Source: Leptospira ainazelensis (GTDB taxonomy: Bacteria > Spirochaetota > Leptospiria > Leptospirales > Leptospiraceae). Taken from it: a DNA stretch of 62,931 nucleotides. The stretch is from assembly GCF_016918785.1 (NCBI RefSeq), contig NZ_JAFFPT010000079.1, positions 497,501 to 560,431 of the forward strand, given 5' to 3'. The notes under the pieces were generated by a model, which worked only from the letters and a program-made list of their open reading frames with translations, was not told the origin of the DNA and did not search any database. The first letter of the stretch is position 1. Every line of letters begins with the position of its first letter. This document shows positions 37,618 through 47,758 of the stretch, one piece after another. The position numbers were made by a program, and so were the translations under genes.

Positions 37618-38610
37618 CTAATCTTTGTAGATCCCCCAATCGGAGCCGGGACCGGAAACTGAAAGTTTCGTAAATTCGTTCAGATTGGTCGCGGAAATAC
37701 CTTCTTCCAAACCTGAGGCCGTTAAAAGGGCGGTGTCCCCTTTGGAAAGTTCTTCCCCTTCGATTTTGACTTTTCCCTGGAGTACGATCAAAATCTGGAA
37801 AACCGATTCTTCGTATAAACTCGGAATCCAAAACGTTTTTCCTTCACCGGAAACTTCGAAAGTTTCCATTAAGAATTTATCGTTTGCCGTTAGACGAAAT
37901 CTCTTTCCGTCCCCCCAAGATTTGACTTCGGGTTTAAGAATATCTTCTTCCGAAGGACCGTTGTAGTCCAGAACATCCAAGGCTTTTTTGAGATGAAGTT
38001 CTCTCGGTCTTCCGTAGTCGTAAACCCTGTAAGTGGAATCCGAGGATTGTTGCACTTCCATCAAAAGAATTCCCGAGCCGATCGCGTGGATTCTTCCCGG
38101 ATTGAGAAGAAAGGAATCCCCTTCTTTCACAGTAATTTCTCTGAGAATTTCCTCGGCGCGATTTGTTTCCACGAGGGATTGAAATTCTTCTCTGCTGGTA
38201 GCATTCGAAAAACCGCATACGAGTTTGGAACCCGGTTCGGCTTGTAACACGGTCCAGGCTTCTTTTTTTCCCGCGTTTTGAGGATCGTATTTTTTCGCGT
38301 AAGCGTCGTCGGGATGAACTTGCACCGAAAGTTTTTCTTTTGCGTCTATGAGTTTGATAAGAAGAGGAAAAGATTTTCCTCGAAATGATTTTCCTAAAAT
38401 TGCATCCGTATTTTCCTGATACGTTTCTCGAAACGATTTTCCTTTTAAGGAACCGTTGCTGATGATCGAAACTTCGTTTCCATAGTCCGAGATTTCCCAG
38501 GATTCTCCGATATTTCCTTCGGGAATGGATCTTCCCGGATAATTTCCGAGTTTTCTTCCACCCCAAATTCTTTCCTTATAGATCGGATAAAATCGGATCA
38601 GCTTTTGCAT
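37618..38610 (-). CDS. manA: Mannose-6-phosphate isomerase, class I
   Basis: The 330-residue protein has the type-I PMI cupin layout: ERIWGGRKLG at the start, GESWEISDYGNEVS, LIKLIDAKEKLSVQVHPDD with the zinc His, KKEAWTVL, and LLNPGRIHAIGSGILLMEVQQSSDSTYRVYDYGR. It interconverts mannose-6-phosphate and fructose-6-phosphate and feeds GDP-mannose for LPS. At about 330 residues it is the short bacterial form. It follows the DnaJ-like gene by 5 bases. Confidence 0.95.
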   Translation of the reverse strand: MQKLIRFYPIYKERIWGGRKLGNYPGRSIPEGNIGESWEISDYGNEVSIISNGSLKGKSFRETYQENTDAILGKSFRGKSFPLLIKLIDAKEKLSVQVHPDDAYAKKYDPQNAGKKEAWTVLQAEPGSKLVCGFSNATSREEFQSLVETNRAEEILREITVKEGDSFLLNPGRIHAIGSGILLMEVQQSSDSTYRVYDYGRPRELHLKKALDVLDYNGPSEEDILKPEVKSWGDGKRFRLTANDKFLMETFEVSGEGKTFWIPSLYEESVFQILIVLQGKVKIEGEELSKGDTALLTASGLEEGISATNLNEFTKLSVSGPGSDWGIYKD

Positions 38611-38615
38611 AAGAC

Positions 38616-39344
38616 CTATTTTTTACTCCCTTCCAGGAGTTCAATTTTTACTTTCAGACGATTTTTCTTAAAATGAACAAACCCGTCGGGTTTGAGACCG
38701 GTGAGATCGAGTTCGTAAACTTTTCCGGGAAGAAGTTTACCGGCTTCGGCCTCCAGGTTTAGATTTCGAAAACTCTTATAAGTTCCTTTTCCGCCGCAGG
38801 AATCGCAGAACACGTTAGACCCTCTGCATTCGGGACAAAGAACACGAACTACCAGAGGAATTTTTGCGAAGATAGGAACGTTGAGTTCTTCGGAAGTTAA
38901 GAGAATTCTAATATCGTAATAGATTCCGGAATATTTTTTTCTTTCTCGGTTCCGCATTCCCGCGCGGAGAAGTCCTTTTCTCGCGAGTTCGACGGCTTGA
39001 CCCGCGTATAAAATTCTAGAAGCGGGAATTTCCCTGGGACGAAAGGAAACTTCTCCGGTTCCATTCTTTCCCTCGTTTGCGGATCGAAATCGAAAGAGAA
39101 TCTCCGGATGTCTCGAAAGATACTGAAGGTCGTATTCTTTTCTTCGGGTCGGGTGTGTGAGAATTTGGTAAGAATGAGCGAACTTCTGAAAAAGATCGGA
39201 GGAACCCGTTTCTCGGTTATCGGGATGAAAAATTTTGGCCAATTCCCGATAACGCGTTTTGACCTTTTCTACGGAAGCGAGAGGAGATAAACCCAGATTT
39301 TTATAATGATCCGGGAAATGATTTTGAAATCCCGGATCACTCAT
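38616..39344 (-). CDS. DnaJ-domain protein with a zinc-knuckle
   Basis: The 242-residue protein starts with a J domain (about 8-75) carrying His40-Pro41-Asp42, so it should stimulate Hsp70 ATPase. After an Arg-rich linker it has a reduced zinc module CPECRGSNVFCDSCGGKG with two CxxC pairs, rather than the four repeats of DnaJ, followed by a short beta domain. It is therefore a DnaJ-like protein, not the housekeeping DnaJ. It is in the operon with manA and the secreted protein gene. Confidence 0.85.
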   Translation of the reverse strand: MSDPGFQNHFPDHYKNLGLSPLASVEKVKTRYRELAKIFHPDNRETGSSDLFQKFAHSYQILTHPTRRKEYDLQYLSRHPEILFRFRSANEGKNGTGEVSFRPREIPASRILYAGQAVELARKGLLRAGMRNRERKKYSGIYYDIRILLTSEELNVPIFAKIPLVVRVLCPECRGSNVFCDSCGGKGTYKSFRNLNLEAEAGKLLPGKVYELDLTGLKPDGFVHFKKNRLKVKIELLEGSKK

Positions 39345-39353
39345 GAAAGAAGT

Positions 39354-40055
39354 TCAATCCTTTGGAAGATTCTCCTGATATGGTCCGCCGTTTTCCACTT
39401 CTCGAAGTGTGGTTTCCACGTCTTCCGCGCTCGTTTTGATATTTCCTTCCACATACTTGTCGATTCTACGAATGATTTCTATGAGGTTCGTTCTGTAAAT
39501 ACGAACGAGTTTTACTCTTTGCGCGGGTTCCCGAATCGTAGCGACATTATACACCGTTTCTTTGGTTCCCGCGTCCGTTTTTCTCTTCACTACCAGCTCG
39601 ATAGAGTCCGAACCTTCGGCGTTTATCTTATCATTTTTAAGAATGCTGATTTCCTCTTCTTGAGGCCTCAGTTTGGAAATTAATGATTTCCTACTCCAAA
39701 AGATGATGGATTCCAATTTGATAGGAGAACTTTGAGCGCCCGCGCCCGAAACCTTCAAAACAAAACGAAGATCGAGCATATAACGATTTCTAGTTTGAGG
39801 AATTTGGTCCTCGTAAGCGGGAATAAATTGACTGTAGAGATTGTCTTGGATCTGTTTTCTGCGATTTAAGAAGGCGAGACGGCTTTCGATTCTTTTGTGA
39901 AACTCCGCGATATCCTTTCCTAAAAGTTCCAAGTCCTTTACTTGACCCGGTTCGTAGGGAAGAATTTTTACTTTGCCGTCCGGTTCAAACTCTTGTCCGA
40001 AGACACCAGTAAAGGCGCAAATTAAAATTAGGAAATAAAATAATGTGGCTTTCAT
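39354..40055 (-). CDS. Hypothetical exported protein
   Basis: The 233-residue protein has a cleavable signal peptide (FYFLILICAFTGVFGQE) and a mixed alpha/beta mature part with many charged residues, including a long helix near 45-80. No family recognised. It is the first gene of the minus-strand run into DnaJ-like, manA, HNH and the acidic protein. The run shares 5-12 base spacings, so it is likely one transcript. Confidence 0.65.
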   Translation of the reverse strand: MKATLFYFLILICAFTGVFGQEFEPDGKVKILPYEPGQVKDLELLGKDIAEFHKRIESRLAFLNRRKQIQDNLYSQFIPAYEDQIPQTRNRYMLDLRFVLKVSGAGAQSSPIKLESIIFWSRKSLISKLRPQEEEISILKNDKINAEGSDSIELVVKRKTDAGTKETVYNVATIREPAQRVKLVRIYRTNLIEIIRRIDKYVEGNIKTSAEDVETTLREVENGGPYQENLPKD

Positions 40056-40099
40056 GTCGGTTTCCGGACGCTGTCCTTTAATAGTTTCGGTGGTTCTCG

Positions 40100-40167
<68 letters not shown>

Positions 40168-40175
40168 GGATCGGT

Positions 40176-40508
40176 ATGGAAATCAATCATAGAAAGTCAG
40201 GAGAAACAAATATAGTAAGTCTTTCGGGCAGTCTGGACATATACACATCCATCGATCTCAAGACGTTCTTCGAAACGAACGTAAACAAGGAAAATAAAAA
40301 CGTAGTAGTAAATCTAGAAAAGTTGAATTACATTGATTCTTCCGGAATCGGAATGTTGATAAAGCAGCTAAACTACGTACAAGACCTCAACGGGTCTTTT
40401 TTTATCGCAAACATGAAACCCGCGATCGAAAAAGTCTTCAAAGTGGCAGGGCTCACGTCTTACTTTAAAACAATCAGTCCTGCGGAATTCACTTCCAACT
40501 TCCCTTAA
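40176..40508 (+). CDS. STAS-domain anti-sigma-factor antagonist
   Basis: The 110-residue protein is a single STAS domain of the SpoIIAA/RsbV class. The phosphorylation segment is NYIDSSGIGMLIKQLN with Ser56 the likely target, and GSLDIYTSIDLKTFFE is at the N-terminus. Such proteins bind a GHKL anti-sigma kinase and are reactivated by a SpoIIE phosphatase; both partner types are encoded elsewhere in this window. AAGGA stands about 8 bases before the ATG. A strong hairpin follows the gene. Confidence 0.92.
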   Translation: MEINHRKSGETNIVSLSGSLDIYTSIDLKTFFETNVNKENKNVVVNLEKLNYIDSSGIGMLIKQLNYVQDLNGSFFIANMKPAIEKVFKVAGLTSYFKTISPAEFTSNFP

Positions 40509-40549
40509 AAAACCGTTGCATCCCATTTCCCTCTCCGAAAGCCGCGAAG

Positions 40550-40573
40550 AACGAGAGGAATCCTCTCGTTTTT
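40550..40573 (+). terminator. Rho-independent-type terminator after the STAS gene
   Basis: AACGAGAGG (40550-40558) pairs perfectly with CCTCTCGTT (40562-40570) around AAT, followed by TTT. Confidence 0.7.
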
Positions 40574-40707
40574 GGAAAAAAATTCTTCTTCGTCCTAAAT
40601 TCAAATTCTTACTTTTGGATTTATAAAAAAGTGATTTCGGTTTCGCACGAGAAAATTGGCAAAACGGGAGATTGATCGAAGTCCGGAGGGATTCGGACTT
40701 TCCTTTT

Positions 40708-41313
<606 letters not shown>

Positions 41314-41345
41314 CTACTCATAGTATCGACAGGACCGGGAAGAAT

Positions 41346-42302
41346 TTGATCACAATCCATACACTTGAAGGAGCGGGAAAATCAATTCATTCTCCTTGCG
41401 TAGTCACATTGGGAAATTTTGACGGGATCCATTTGGGTCACCAAGCCCTGATCGATCGAATTCTGAAGATTTCCAAGGAAAGCGGACTCGCTTCCTGCGT
41501 CGTTACCTACGATCCGAACCCTGCGATCGTATTGGGAAAAAATCCGGAAATGAAGAGTCTGATGACTCTCAAAGACAAAGAAGAATGGATCCGCAAACAA
41601 GGGATCGATTTTTTGATAGTCCTCCCTTTCAACGAGGAGCTGGCCGAGATGAGCGCGGAAACGTTCCTGGAAGAGATTCTCCTAAAGGAATTAAGAACCG
41701 AAAAAATCGTAATCGGATACAATCATTGTTTCGGAAAGGGAAGAAGGGGAAACTACGAACTTTTAAAAGAATATGCAACAAAGCTAAACTACACCGTGGA
41801 AAGGGTCGACCCCGTCTATTTGGGGGAAATCAAACTTTCGAGTTCTTATGTGAGAGGATTGATCGGAGAAGGAAACGTAAGGGAAGCGAAAAAATGTCTA
41901 AACCGTTTTTATTCCGTCGACGGAGTTGTGGTCGGGGGGCATAAACGCGGGAGAGAGATCGGATTTCCGACCGCGAATGTAAAACCGAACGCGAACATTC
42001 TTCTACCCGGAGTGGGGGTTTACGCGGGTTATACAAACGTGGAGGGGAAAGAATATCCTTCGATGATCAACATAGGACGCAATCCGACCTTTGGGGAAAA
42101 TCCGCTTACGGTGGAATCGAACATTTTCGATTTTGAAAAGGAGATCTACGGAGAGACGATTCGAATCACGTTTACGGATCGACTCCGAGACGAAGTAAAA
42201 TTTTCCGGAGTGGAAAATCTAATCTCTCAATTGAAAAAAGATGAAATCGGCGCCAGGGAAATTCTAAAATCCCAAGACCCTGAAAAAACGATTCAACTCT
42301 GA
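41346..42302 (+). CDS. ribF: Bifunctional riboflavin kinase / FAD synthetase
   Basis: The 318-residue protein has an N-terminal FMN adenylyltransferase domain with VVTLGNFDGIHLGHQALI and IGYNHCFGKGRRGN, and a C-terminal flavokinase domain with GFPTANVKPN and YPSMINIGRNPTFG. It turns riboflavin into FMN and then FAD. The start is a TTG (41346) with GGGAAGAA just upstream; length is typical (about 310). It is followed by a gap rich in hairpins. Confidence 0.96.
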   Translation: MITIHTLEGAGKSIHSPCVVTLGNFDGIHLGHQALIDRILKISKESGLASCVVTYDPNPAIVLGKNPEMKSLMTLKDKEEWIRKQGIDFLIVLPFNEELAEMSAETFLEEILLKELRTEKIVIGYNHCFGKGRRGNYELLKEYATKLNYTVERVDPVYLGEIKLSSSYVRGLIGEGNVREAKKCLNRFYSVDGVVVGGHKRGREIGFPTANVKPNANILLPGVGVYAGYTNVEGKEYPSMINIGRNPTFGENPLTVESNIFDFEKEIYGETIRITFTDRLRDEVKFSGVENLISQLKKDEIGAREILKSQDPEKTIQL

Positions 42303-42609
42303 GTTTTTTTGGGCGGCTCCGTCTTCGACGGACCGGGCTCTCCTCTTCAGTCAATCCATCCATTTTTCTTTAAATCGAATCCTTGGATTTTTTTTCGATG
42401 GATTGACTCCGAGTCGATCCCTGCCGCGTTTAAAAAAAAAAGAATCCAATGAAAAATCGCGGAGCCGGACTTATAAAGTCCGTGTCAAACGTTTTTAAAA
42501 ACGAATCCTTTGTCGGAACAAGAGATTCATTGGAAGAAAAGAGAAAGAAAAAAGAAAGTTCGGAAGAAAGGAAAAATAAGAAAAGGAAGAAGGATCGCGT
42601 GAATCTTTT
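42303..42609. repeat. Intergenic stretch with long-range inverted repeats
   Basis: CCGTCTTCGACGG (42319-42331) is a perfect 5-3-5 hairpin. AGTCAATCCATC (42349-42360) pairs perfectly with GATGGATTGACT (42397-42408) around a 36-base loop. The gap lies between convergent genes ribF and the globin-fold gene and may act as a two-way terminator. No coding frame. Confidence 0.5.
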
Positions 42610-43029
42610 TTAGCTCCACTGAAGAGTTTCGGTAAAAGAGAGATAAGTAATATTGAATACTTCTTTCCAGCTTTCTTCGATTTCGAGTGTGTGCCAAGGC
42701 CCCAACCATTCTTCCAAAGCGAAAATCCAGGCTTTTTCTAAATGTAGGATGTCCTCCGGACGTCCGCAGATCTTCAAACATTCGGAACCGAAATTACGAA
42801 CCGCCTTTGAGAATAAAAAGTCATGACTGCAAGAAGTTACGATTTCACGAGCGGAACCCATAAAGGATCGAACGTCGTCGATCTTGAGGACGGTAAAGAT
42901 ATTTTCATATTTCGGATGATTGAATTTTAAGTAAGAAAAGACAAGTTCAGCAAATTTGACCTTATCTAAATTGACAATTTCAAAAGATTCATTCAGACTC
43001 TGCGCTTGGTTCTTTGTCAAAGGATTCAT
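42610..43029 (-). CDS. Globin-fold protein with Cys at the proximal-ligand position
   Basis: Taking the ATG at 43029 (a TTG at 43065 is possible), the protein has 139 residues, the usual single-domain globin size. FNHPKYENIF holds the conserved CD1 Phe (45 in this numbering). The G-H region ILHLEKAWIFALEEWLGPWH aligns well with bacterial haemoglobins. The F-helix reads FGSECLKICGRPED, which aligns without gaps to L-G-x-x-H-x-x-Y-G-x-x-P-E, putting Cys84 where the haem-binding His should be. It is thus a thiolate-ligated or haem-free sensor globin. It is near, but not in, an operon with signalling genes. Confidence 0.68.
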   Translation of the reverse strand: MNPLTKNQAQSLNESFEIVNLDKVKFAELVFSYLKFNHPKYENIFTVLKIDDVRSFMGSAREIVTSCSHDFLFSKAVRNFGSECLKICGRPEDILHLEKAWIFALEEWLGPWHTLEIEESWKEVFNITYLSFTETLQWS

Positions 43030-43065
43030 GGATCGGGTCCCCTTTTCTCCGGCTTCGAGCTTCAA

Positions 43066-44178
43066 TGATATACGAATTCAGGAAAGAGACATCTTGGTTT
43101 ATAAAATGGCGTAAATCGAAATATAAGAATGTGTTCCCGAGCGGAGCCTTCGTTGTTAAAACCCAAGTTCAAAATGAAAGTTCCTTAGGAAGAATTTGCT
43201 TTTACGAAAGGATTTTTAATTTTTTGTAGGAACTCCCATCCGGATTTCCCATTTGATCCCACAAATTCGACTGGTTTCCGACGTTGAAACGTAGGAACTC
43301 CCTCTTTACGAGATTCCCGAAAACCGAAGCCGTCGAAAAAGAGAATCGGAGCTTTTTCCAAGACCTGTCGCGCGCCAACGGAAGTGATACACTGAATTTC
43401 ACAGAATGTAGGAACTCCCATCCGGAGATTTAAGAATAATAGCTCTTTGTTACAAAGCTCATAAACCTCCAAAAAGAAACAATGCGGGAACTCCAGCGGT
43501 TTTATCAACGAGCAGCTTTTTGAGTGTTGAAAGTGGTTTCTTTTCAGGTTTTGAAATAAGTTCTAAACTGATTTTTCAAGGGTCGGACTTCATCTTATAT
43601 AACAGAAATATTTCCGGAATTTTCGTTGTGGACAGAGCAAAATCCTCAAACGGATCCATCCATCCTTGGTTCTCCGATTTTGCAGAATCGAAGAAGAATT
43701 TTTCCTCCTGATTTTCGTTTTCTTTTTAAAAGAAAATTCTCCGATGTTTCAGAGATCCTAAACTTTTTTTTGTAAGTTTTGATTCTGAAATTAATTATTT
43801 CCAATTTCAATCCGCGATTTGGAATCAAAAAACTTTTCTTTTTTATTCGTGGAAAGGAATTTCATAGGCCGTACCGATATCCCCTTCCCGGTTTATTAGA
43901 ATTCCGTGAACCCTTATTTTTTTGATTTTGTTTTTTGATCCGAATCTTTAAGTCTTTCACTTTGAAGATTTAGAAACAAAAACTTTCTTTCTTTTCTTGG
44001 AAACGAACGATTCGAAATTCTTTCTCTCAAAAAGGTTGGTATTTTTCTAAATAAATATTTTATAGTTTCAAAATCCTCGTCAAAACCAATAATAGGATTG
44101 AAATTCCGATTCTTTTTTTCGGTTCGTATCGGGTGATCTTTATCCTGTCATTTCGAGGTTATAACAGATTTCTTTCGT
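43066..44178. repeat. Long non-coding gap with four dispersed-repeat copies
   Basis: TGTAGGAACTCCCATCC is at about 43225-43241, ACGTAGGAACTCCCTC at 43289-43304, TGTAGGAACTCCCATCC again at 43408-43424, and TGCGGGAACTCCAG at 43482-43496, all in the same direction. The rest, 43500-44178, is T-rich with no confident gene; a 63-codon frame at 43520-43711 lacks support. The last 100 bases must hold the promoter of the SpoIIE gene. Confidence 0.55.
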
Positions 44179-45918
44179 ATGAATTATTACCTTTTTTTTC
44201 CTATGATCGCCTTATTCGCGAATACGATTTTTATCGCGTTCGTTTATGCAAGACGCACGGGAAACCCGATCATTCGTTCTTATCTGATTTATTCCACCGC
44301 TCTCAACGCTTGGCTTTTTACTTATATTTTTACCTGGTCGTATCTTCCCGAATCTTGGATGACTTGGGCGTTCAAAATTCTCTCCATAACCTGGCTTCCT
44401 GTAGGAGCTCTTTATTTAGAATTTGTTTATACGTTTCTCAACCGATCCCCCGGTTTGTTTCTTTGGTTCTTTCGGATCGGGGTTCCCCTTTCCTACCTTC
44501 TTACCCTGACGACCGATCAGGTAGTAAAGGGAAACATACTTTATTATTGGGGATATGAAAACGAACCGGGCCCTCTCTATCTCATAGTGATCCTTGCTTT
44601 TGTCGCTCTTCCCGGTTTTATCGGGTTGGGCATTCTTGCAAAATCCTTTCTTTCCTCTCATAAGAACCAGAGAAAACAAATCGGCCTCGCAATACTCGGA
44701 TCCACGACTGCGATGTGTCTCAGTTTTTATTCCGAAATCATCCAAGTGAACGAACAGGGAAGACTTCTTTCGGTTCCTTGGACTCCTGTGGCGATTGTAA
44801 TTCAGTCTTTTCTAATATTCATTGCGATTACGAAATACGGTTTTTTAAAAATCAACATAGAAGGACTTGCAGTAGAACTTTTCAAAGACATTCACGACGG
44901 AATGATTTTAGTCAAACAGGATCGTTCTCTCTTTTTTATGAACGAATCCGCGATTCGAATTTTAGGAATTCCAAACACTTTACCGTCTTACTTCTATCCC
45001 TCCGATTATTTCAGAGGATATCAGGAGAATCCGAATCATCTTTCCAAAGAATATCAACCCATCTTCAATCCGAGTTGCAAAGGAGTGGAACTTACTAGAT
45101 CCAATATCGAATTGACCGGAAACGAAAGGGGTTATCTTTTTATCCTTCGGGATATCACTGAAAAAATCGAATCCCGGGAGAAAATCGAATCGATCTATAC
45201 CGCTCTCAGCAAGGATCTTGAAATCGCAAAAATCGCCCAAACTTCGGCGATCTCCACAAAATTTCCGGAGAATGTAAGATACAAATTCCATTCTCATTTT
45301 CAACCCTTCGAACTCGTGGGCGGTGATTTTTTCAGAGCCCTTGAACGTTCGGACGGAAAGCTGGATATTTTTTTTGCCGACGTTTCCGGTCATGGAATCT
45401 CTTCGGCGATGGTGGCGGGAATGCTTTCCATTTCCTTTCAACTCGTTTCCGAAAAAAATCCGGAACCGAAACAAGCTCTTGAAAAAATCCAAAACTTACT
45501 TTTAGGGGCCGTTTTAAACCACCACATTTCCGCGGTTTATCTTTCGTTCGACCCGAAGACAAAAATATTAAAATATTCTTATGCAGGTCATCACCCGATT
45601 TTAGTCTTTCGAGAAGGAGAAATTCTTCCTTTAGAAGGTTCCGGAAGAATTCTTCTGATCACCCCCGAAACGGATCTTACAAACTATTCGGTCTTATTAA
45701 AAAAGGGAGATATCCTTTTTTTACATTCCGATTGTCTTTTTGAAGTTAGGAACGCGGACGGGGACATTCTGGGATACGAAAACTTTATGGAAAGTCTCCA
45801 CGAAATCCCGCTTCAAACACCTTCCAATATTCTCAAAACGTCGATCGATCACGCTCTCGAATTCGGACGCGGTAAACTAACCGACGACTTAGCCGTTCTG
45901 ATCTTGGAGGTTTTTTAA
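44179..45918 (+). CDS. 7TM sensor with PAS and SpoIIE phosphatase domain (copy 1)
   Basis: The 579-residue protein has seven N-terminal hydrophobic segments (about 3-225, 7TM receptor/histidine-kinase-N type), a PAS-like region (about 235-320 ending LFILRDITEKIE), a short linker helix, and a PP2C/SpoIIE phosphatase domain (about 365-579). Metal-site motifs are LVGGDFF, FADVSGHGISSAMVAG and LTDDLAV. The usual D-G near the end of the fold is SDCLFEV, so one Gly is Cys. It probably dephosphorylates a STAS protein in response to a membrane signal. The next gene is a paralogue 3 bases downstream. Confidence 0.9.
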   Translation: MNYYLFFPMIALFANTIFIAFVYARRTGNPIIRSYLIYSTALNAWLFTYIFTWSYLPESWMTWAFKILSITWLPVGALYLEFVYTFLNRSPGLFLWFFRIGVPLSYLLTLTTDQVVKGNILYYWGYENEPGPLYLIVILAFVALPGFIGLGILAKSFLSSHKNQRKQIGLAILGSTTAMCLSFYSEIIQVNEQGRLLSVPWTPVAIVIQSFLIFIAITKYGFLKINIEGLAVELFKDIHDGMILVKQDRSLFFMNESAIRILGIPNTLPSYFYPSDYFRGYQENPNHLSKEYQPIFNPSCKGVELTRSNIELTGNERGYLFILRDITEKIESREKIESIYTALSKDLEIAKIAQTSAISTKFPENVRYKFHSHFQPFELVGGDFFRALERSDGKLDIFFADVSGHGISSAMVAGMLSISFQLVSEKNPEPKQALEKIQNLLLGAVLNHHISAVYLSFDPKTKILKYSYAGHHPILVFREGEILPLEGSGRILLITPETDLTNYSVLLKKGDILFLHSDCLFEVRNADGDILGYENFMESLHEIPLQTPSNILKTSIDHALEFGRGKLTDDLAVLILEVF

Positions 45919-45921
45919 TCG

Positions 45922-47718
45922 ATGAATCCGTATGTTCTCATTCCGTTTACGGCTTTGATAATAAACGGATCCTTATTCGCCTACGTAAGCGCGCTCAAAG
46001 GCAAATCCAGAACCGTAAATCTCTATCTTAGATTTTCATTTCTCTTATCGATTTGGCATATCGCACTCGTTCTTTATTGGTCTTTTTTACCGAATCATCT
46101 GTTGACCATCCTTTTCAAAGTTTCTTCTTTCGCATGGATCTTTATCGGCTGTTTGTTTTTTGAATTTGCGGTTCAATTTGCGGCCTCTTCCTACCGTTTT
46201 CTTATCTATTTTTTTCGCGGCCTTTCCCTCGTTTCCTTTATCATCGCAGTTAGCACCGATTTGGTGATCTCCGGAAGTACAAGGGCTTATTGGGGAGACG
46301 TGATCGCCACTGGACCGCTTTACCTTTACGTGAGCACCATCGTTATCGGAGTTCCGACCTTAACCGGTTCTTCGATTTTGATCCTTAAGAGTTTTCGTTC
46401 TTCTAATTCTTTTTTTAAAAAACAGGCGAGACTTGTCGCGTATGGTACGATCGTAACTTTTATCTTCAGTTTTCTCACGACTCTTTTACCGAGGTTTATC
46501 AATCCTTCTCTTACGTTTCCTCCGATGAGCGGAAGTTCGGCCGTTATCCAATCGATCTGTATCTTTATCGCGATCCACAAATACGGGTTTATGGATTTAA
46601 AATTGGAACATATCGCGCTCCGACTCTATTCCGAAATCAGAGAGGGTGTGATTCTATTGTCCCCCAAAGGTACGCTCCTGTTCAACAATCTCTCCGCACA
46701 AAAGATGTTAAACCTTCCGGAAGATCTGAATTTGGGAACAAGACTGGATCTAAATCAATATCTGGACGGTTTTCCGTCCGATTCCTATTTTGAAAGAAAG
46801 GAATTTACGAATCTTAAAGTGAACTGGGATACGAATATAGCGGATCAGCACGAGGATTTTTTTAACGTTCCCGAAAACAAATATCTGGAAGTTTCATCCT
46901 CTCCGATTCCTCTTTCCGGTAAAAACGGCGGGAAAGTTTATATTTTAAGAGACATCACCGAAAAAAAAGAATCCTTAGAGAAAATTAGAAAATTGTTATA
47001 TAGATTGGACTTGGATTTGGATCTTGCTCGGGACATCCAAGAGATGATCACGACCCGCGACTTTCCCGATTCTCCGGACTACAAAATTCATTCCCATTTT
47101 CAACCCTATGTTAAGGTGGGGGGCGATATTTTAAACGTAAAAAAGGAATCGGACGAAAGTCTTCATATCCTTTTCGGAGACGTTTCCGGTCACGGAATCT
47201 CCGCCGCAATGGTGGCGGCTATGACCTCCATCGCGTTCGGCGCCGCAACCGGAAGAAGCGCTCTTACGGATCAGAATCTTCTCTTTATGCATCACCTTCT
47301 GAAAGATACGATCACGTTGCACTTTCTTTCCTCCGTTTATATGAGATACGTTCCTTCTTCAAAAAAATTGGAATACAGCTACGGAGGTCATCACCCCGGT
47401 CTTTTGATCCGAAACGGAGAATGTAGTTTTATCGAAGGTTCGGGCGGTATTCTTTTTGCGATCGCTTCCCCGAAAATTCAAAGATACGAATTGAATCTTC
47501 TAAAAGGGGATCGAATCCTTTTTTATTCGGACGGTTTGTTCGAAGTGAGAAACTCCGAAGGTAATATTCTGGGCAAACATCAATTTTTGGAAGCCGTTAA
47601 ATCTCTTGTGAGTGAAGACACGGGTTCCATGATCCGTTCCATCCTCTCCTATTCGAGTTCTTACGGAGGCGGAGAGATGTCGGACGACGTTACGGTCTTT
47701 TGTTTGGAAGTGTTTTGA
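45922..47718 (+). CDS. 7TM sensor with PAS and SpoIIE phosphatase domain (copy 2)
   Basis: The 598-residue paralogue has the same layout: seven membrane segments, PAS-like region with VYILRDITEKKESLEKI, then SpoIIE domain with VKVGGDIL, FGDVSGHGISAAMVAAM, and SYGGHHPGLL and YSDGLFEVRN. It keeps the standard D-G where copy 1 has D-C. The pair arose by tandem duplication and is co-transcribed (3-base gap). Different sensor halves but conserved phosphatase motifs suggest two inputs to one or two STAS targets. A strongly structured gap follows. Confidence 0.9.
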   Translation: MNPYVLIPFTALIINGSLFAYVSALKGKSRTVNLYLRFSFLLSIWHIALVLYWSFLPNHLLTILFKVSSFAWIFIGCLFFEFAVQFAASSYRFLIYFFRGLSLVSFIIAVSTDLVISGSTRAYWGDVIATGPLYLYVSTIVIGVPTLTGSSILILKSFRSSNSFFKKQARLVAYGTIVTFIFSFLTTLLPRFINPSLTFPPMSGSSAVIQSICIFIAIHKYGFMDLKLEHIALRLYSEIREGVILLSPKGTLLFNNLSAQKMLNLPEDLNLGTRLDLNQYLDGFPSDSYFERKEFTNLKVNWDTNIADQHEDFFNVPENKYLEVSSSPIPLSGKNGGKVYILRDITEKKESLEKIRKLLYRLDLDLDLARDIQEMITTRDFPDSPDYKIHSHFQPYVKVGGDILNVKKESDESLHILFGDVSGHGISAAMVAAMTSIAFGAATGRSALTDQNLLFMHHLLKDTITLHFLSSVYMRYVPSSKKLEYSYGGHHPGLLIRNGECSFIEGSGGILFAIASPKIQRYELNLLKGDRILFYSDGLFEVRNSEGNILGKHQFLEAVKSLVSEDTGSMIRSILSYSSSYGGGEMSDDVTVFCLEVF

Positions 47719-47758
47719 CCCGAGTTCGGGAAATTTTTTGCGAAAGCGATTGTCGCGG

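Noticed and set aside
43185..43508. 107-codon minus-strand frame in the repeat-rich gap
   Set aside because: It is made largely of dispersed-repeat copies read in reverse (GVPTF-like pieces); no ribosome binding site or family.
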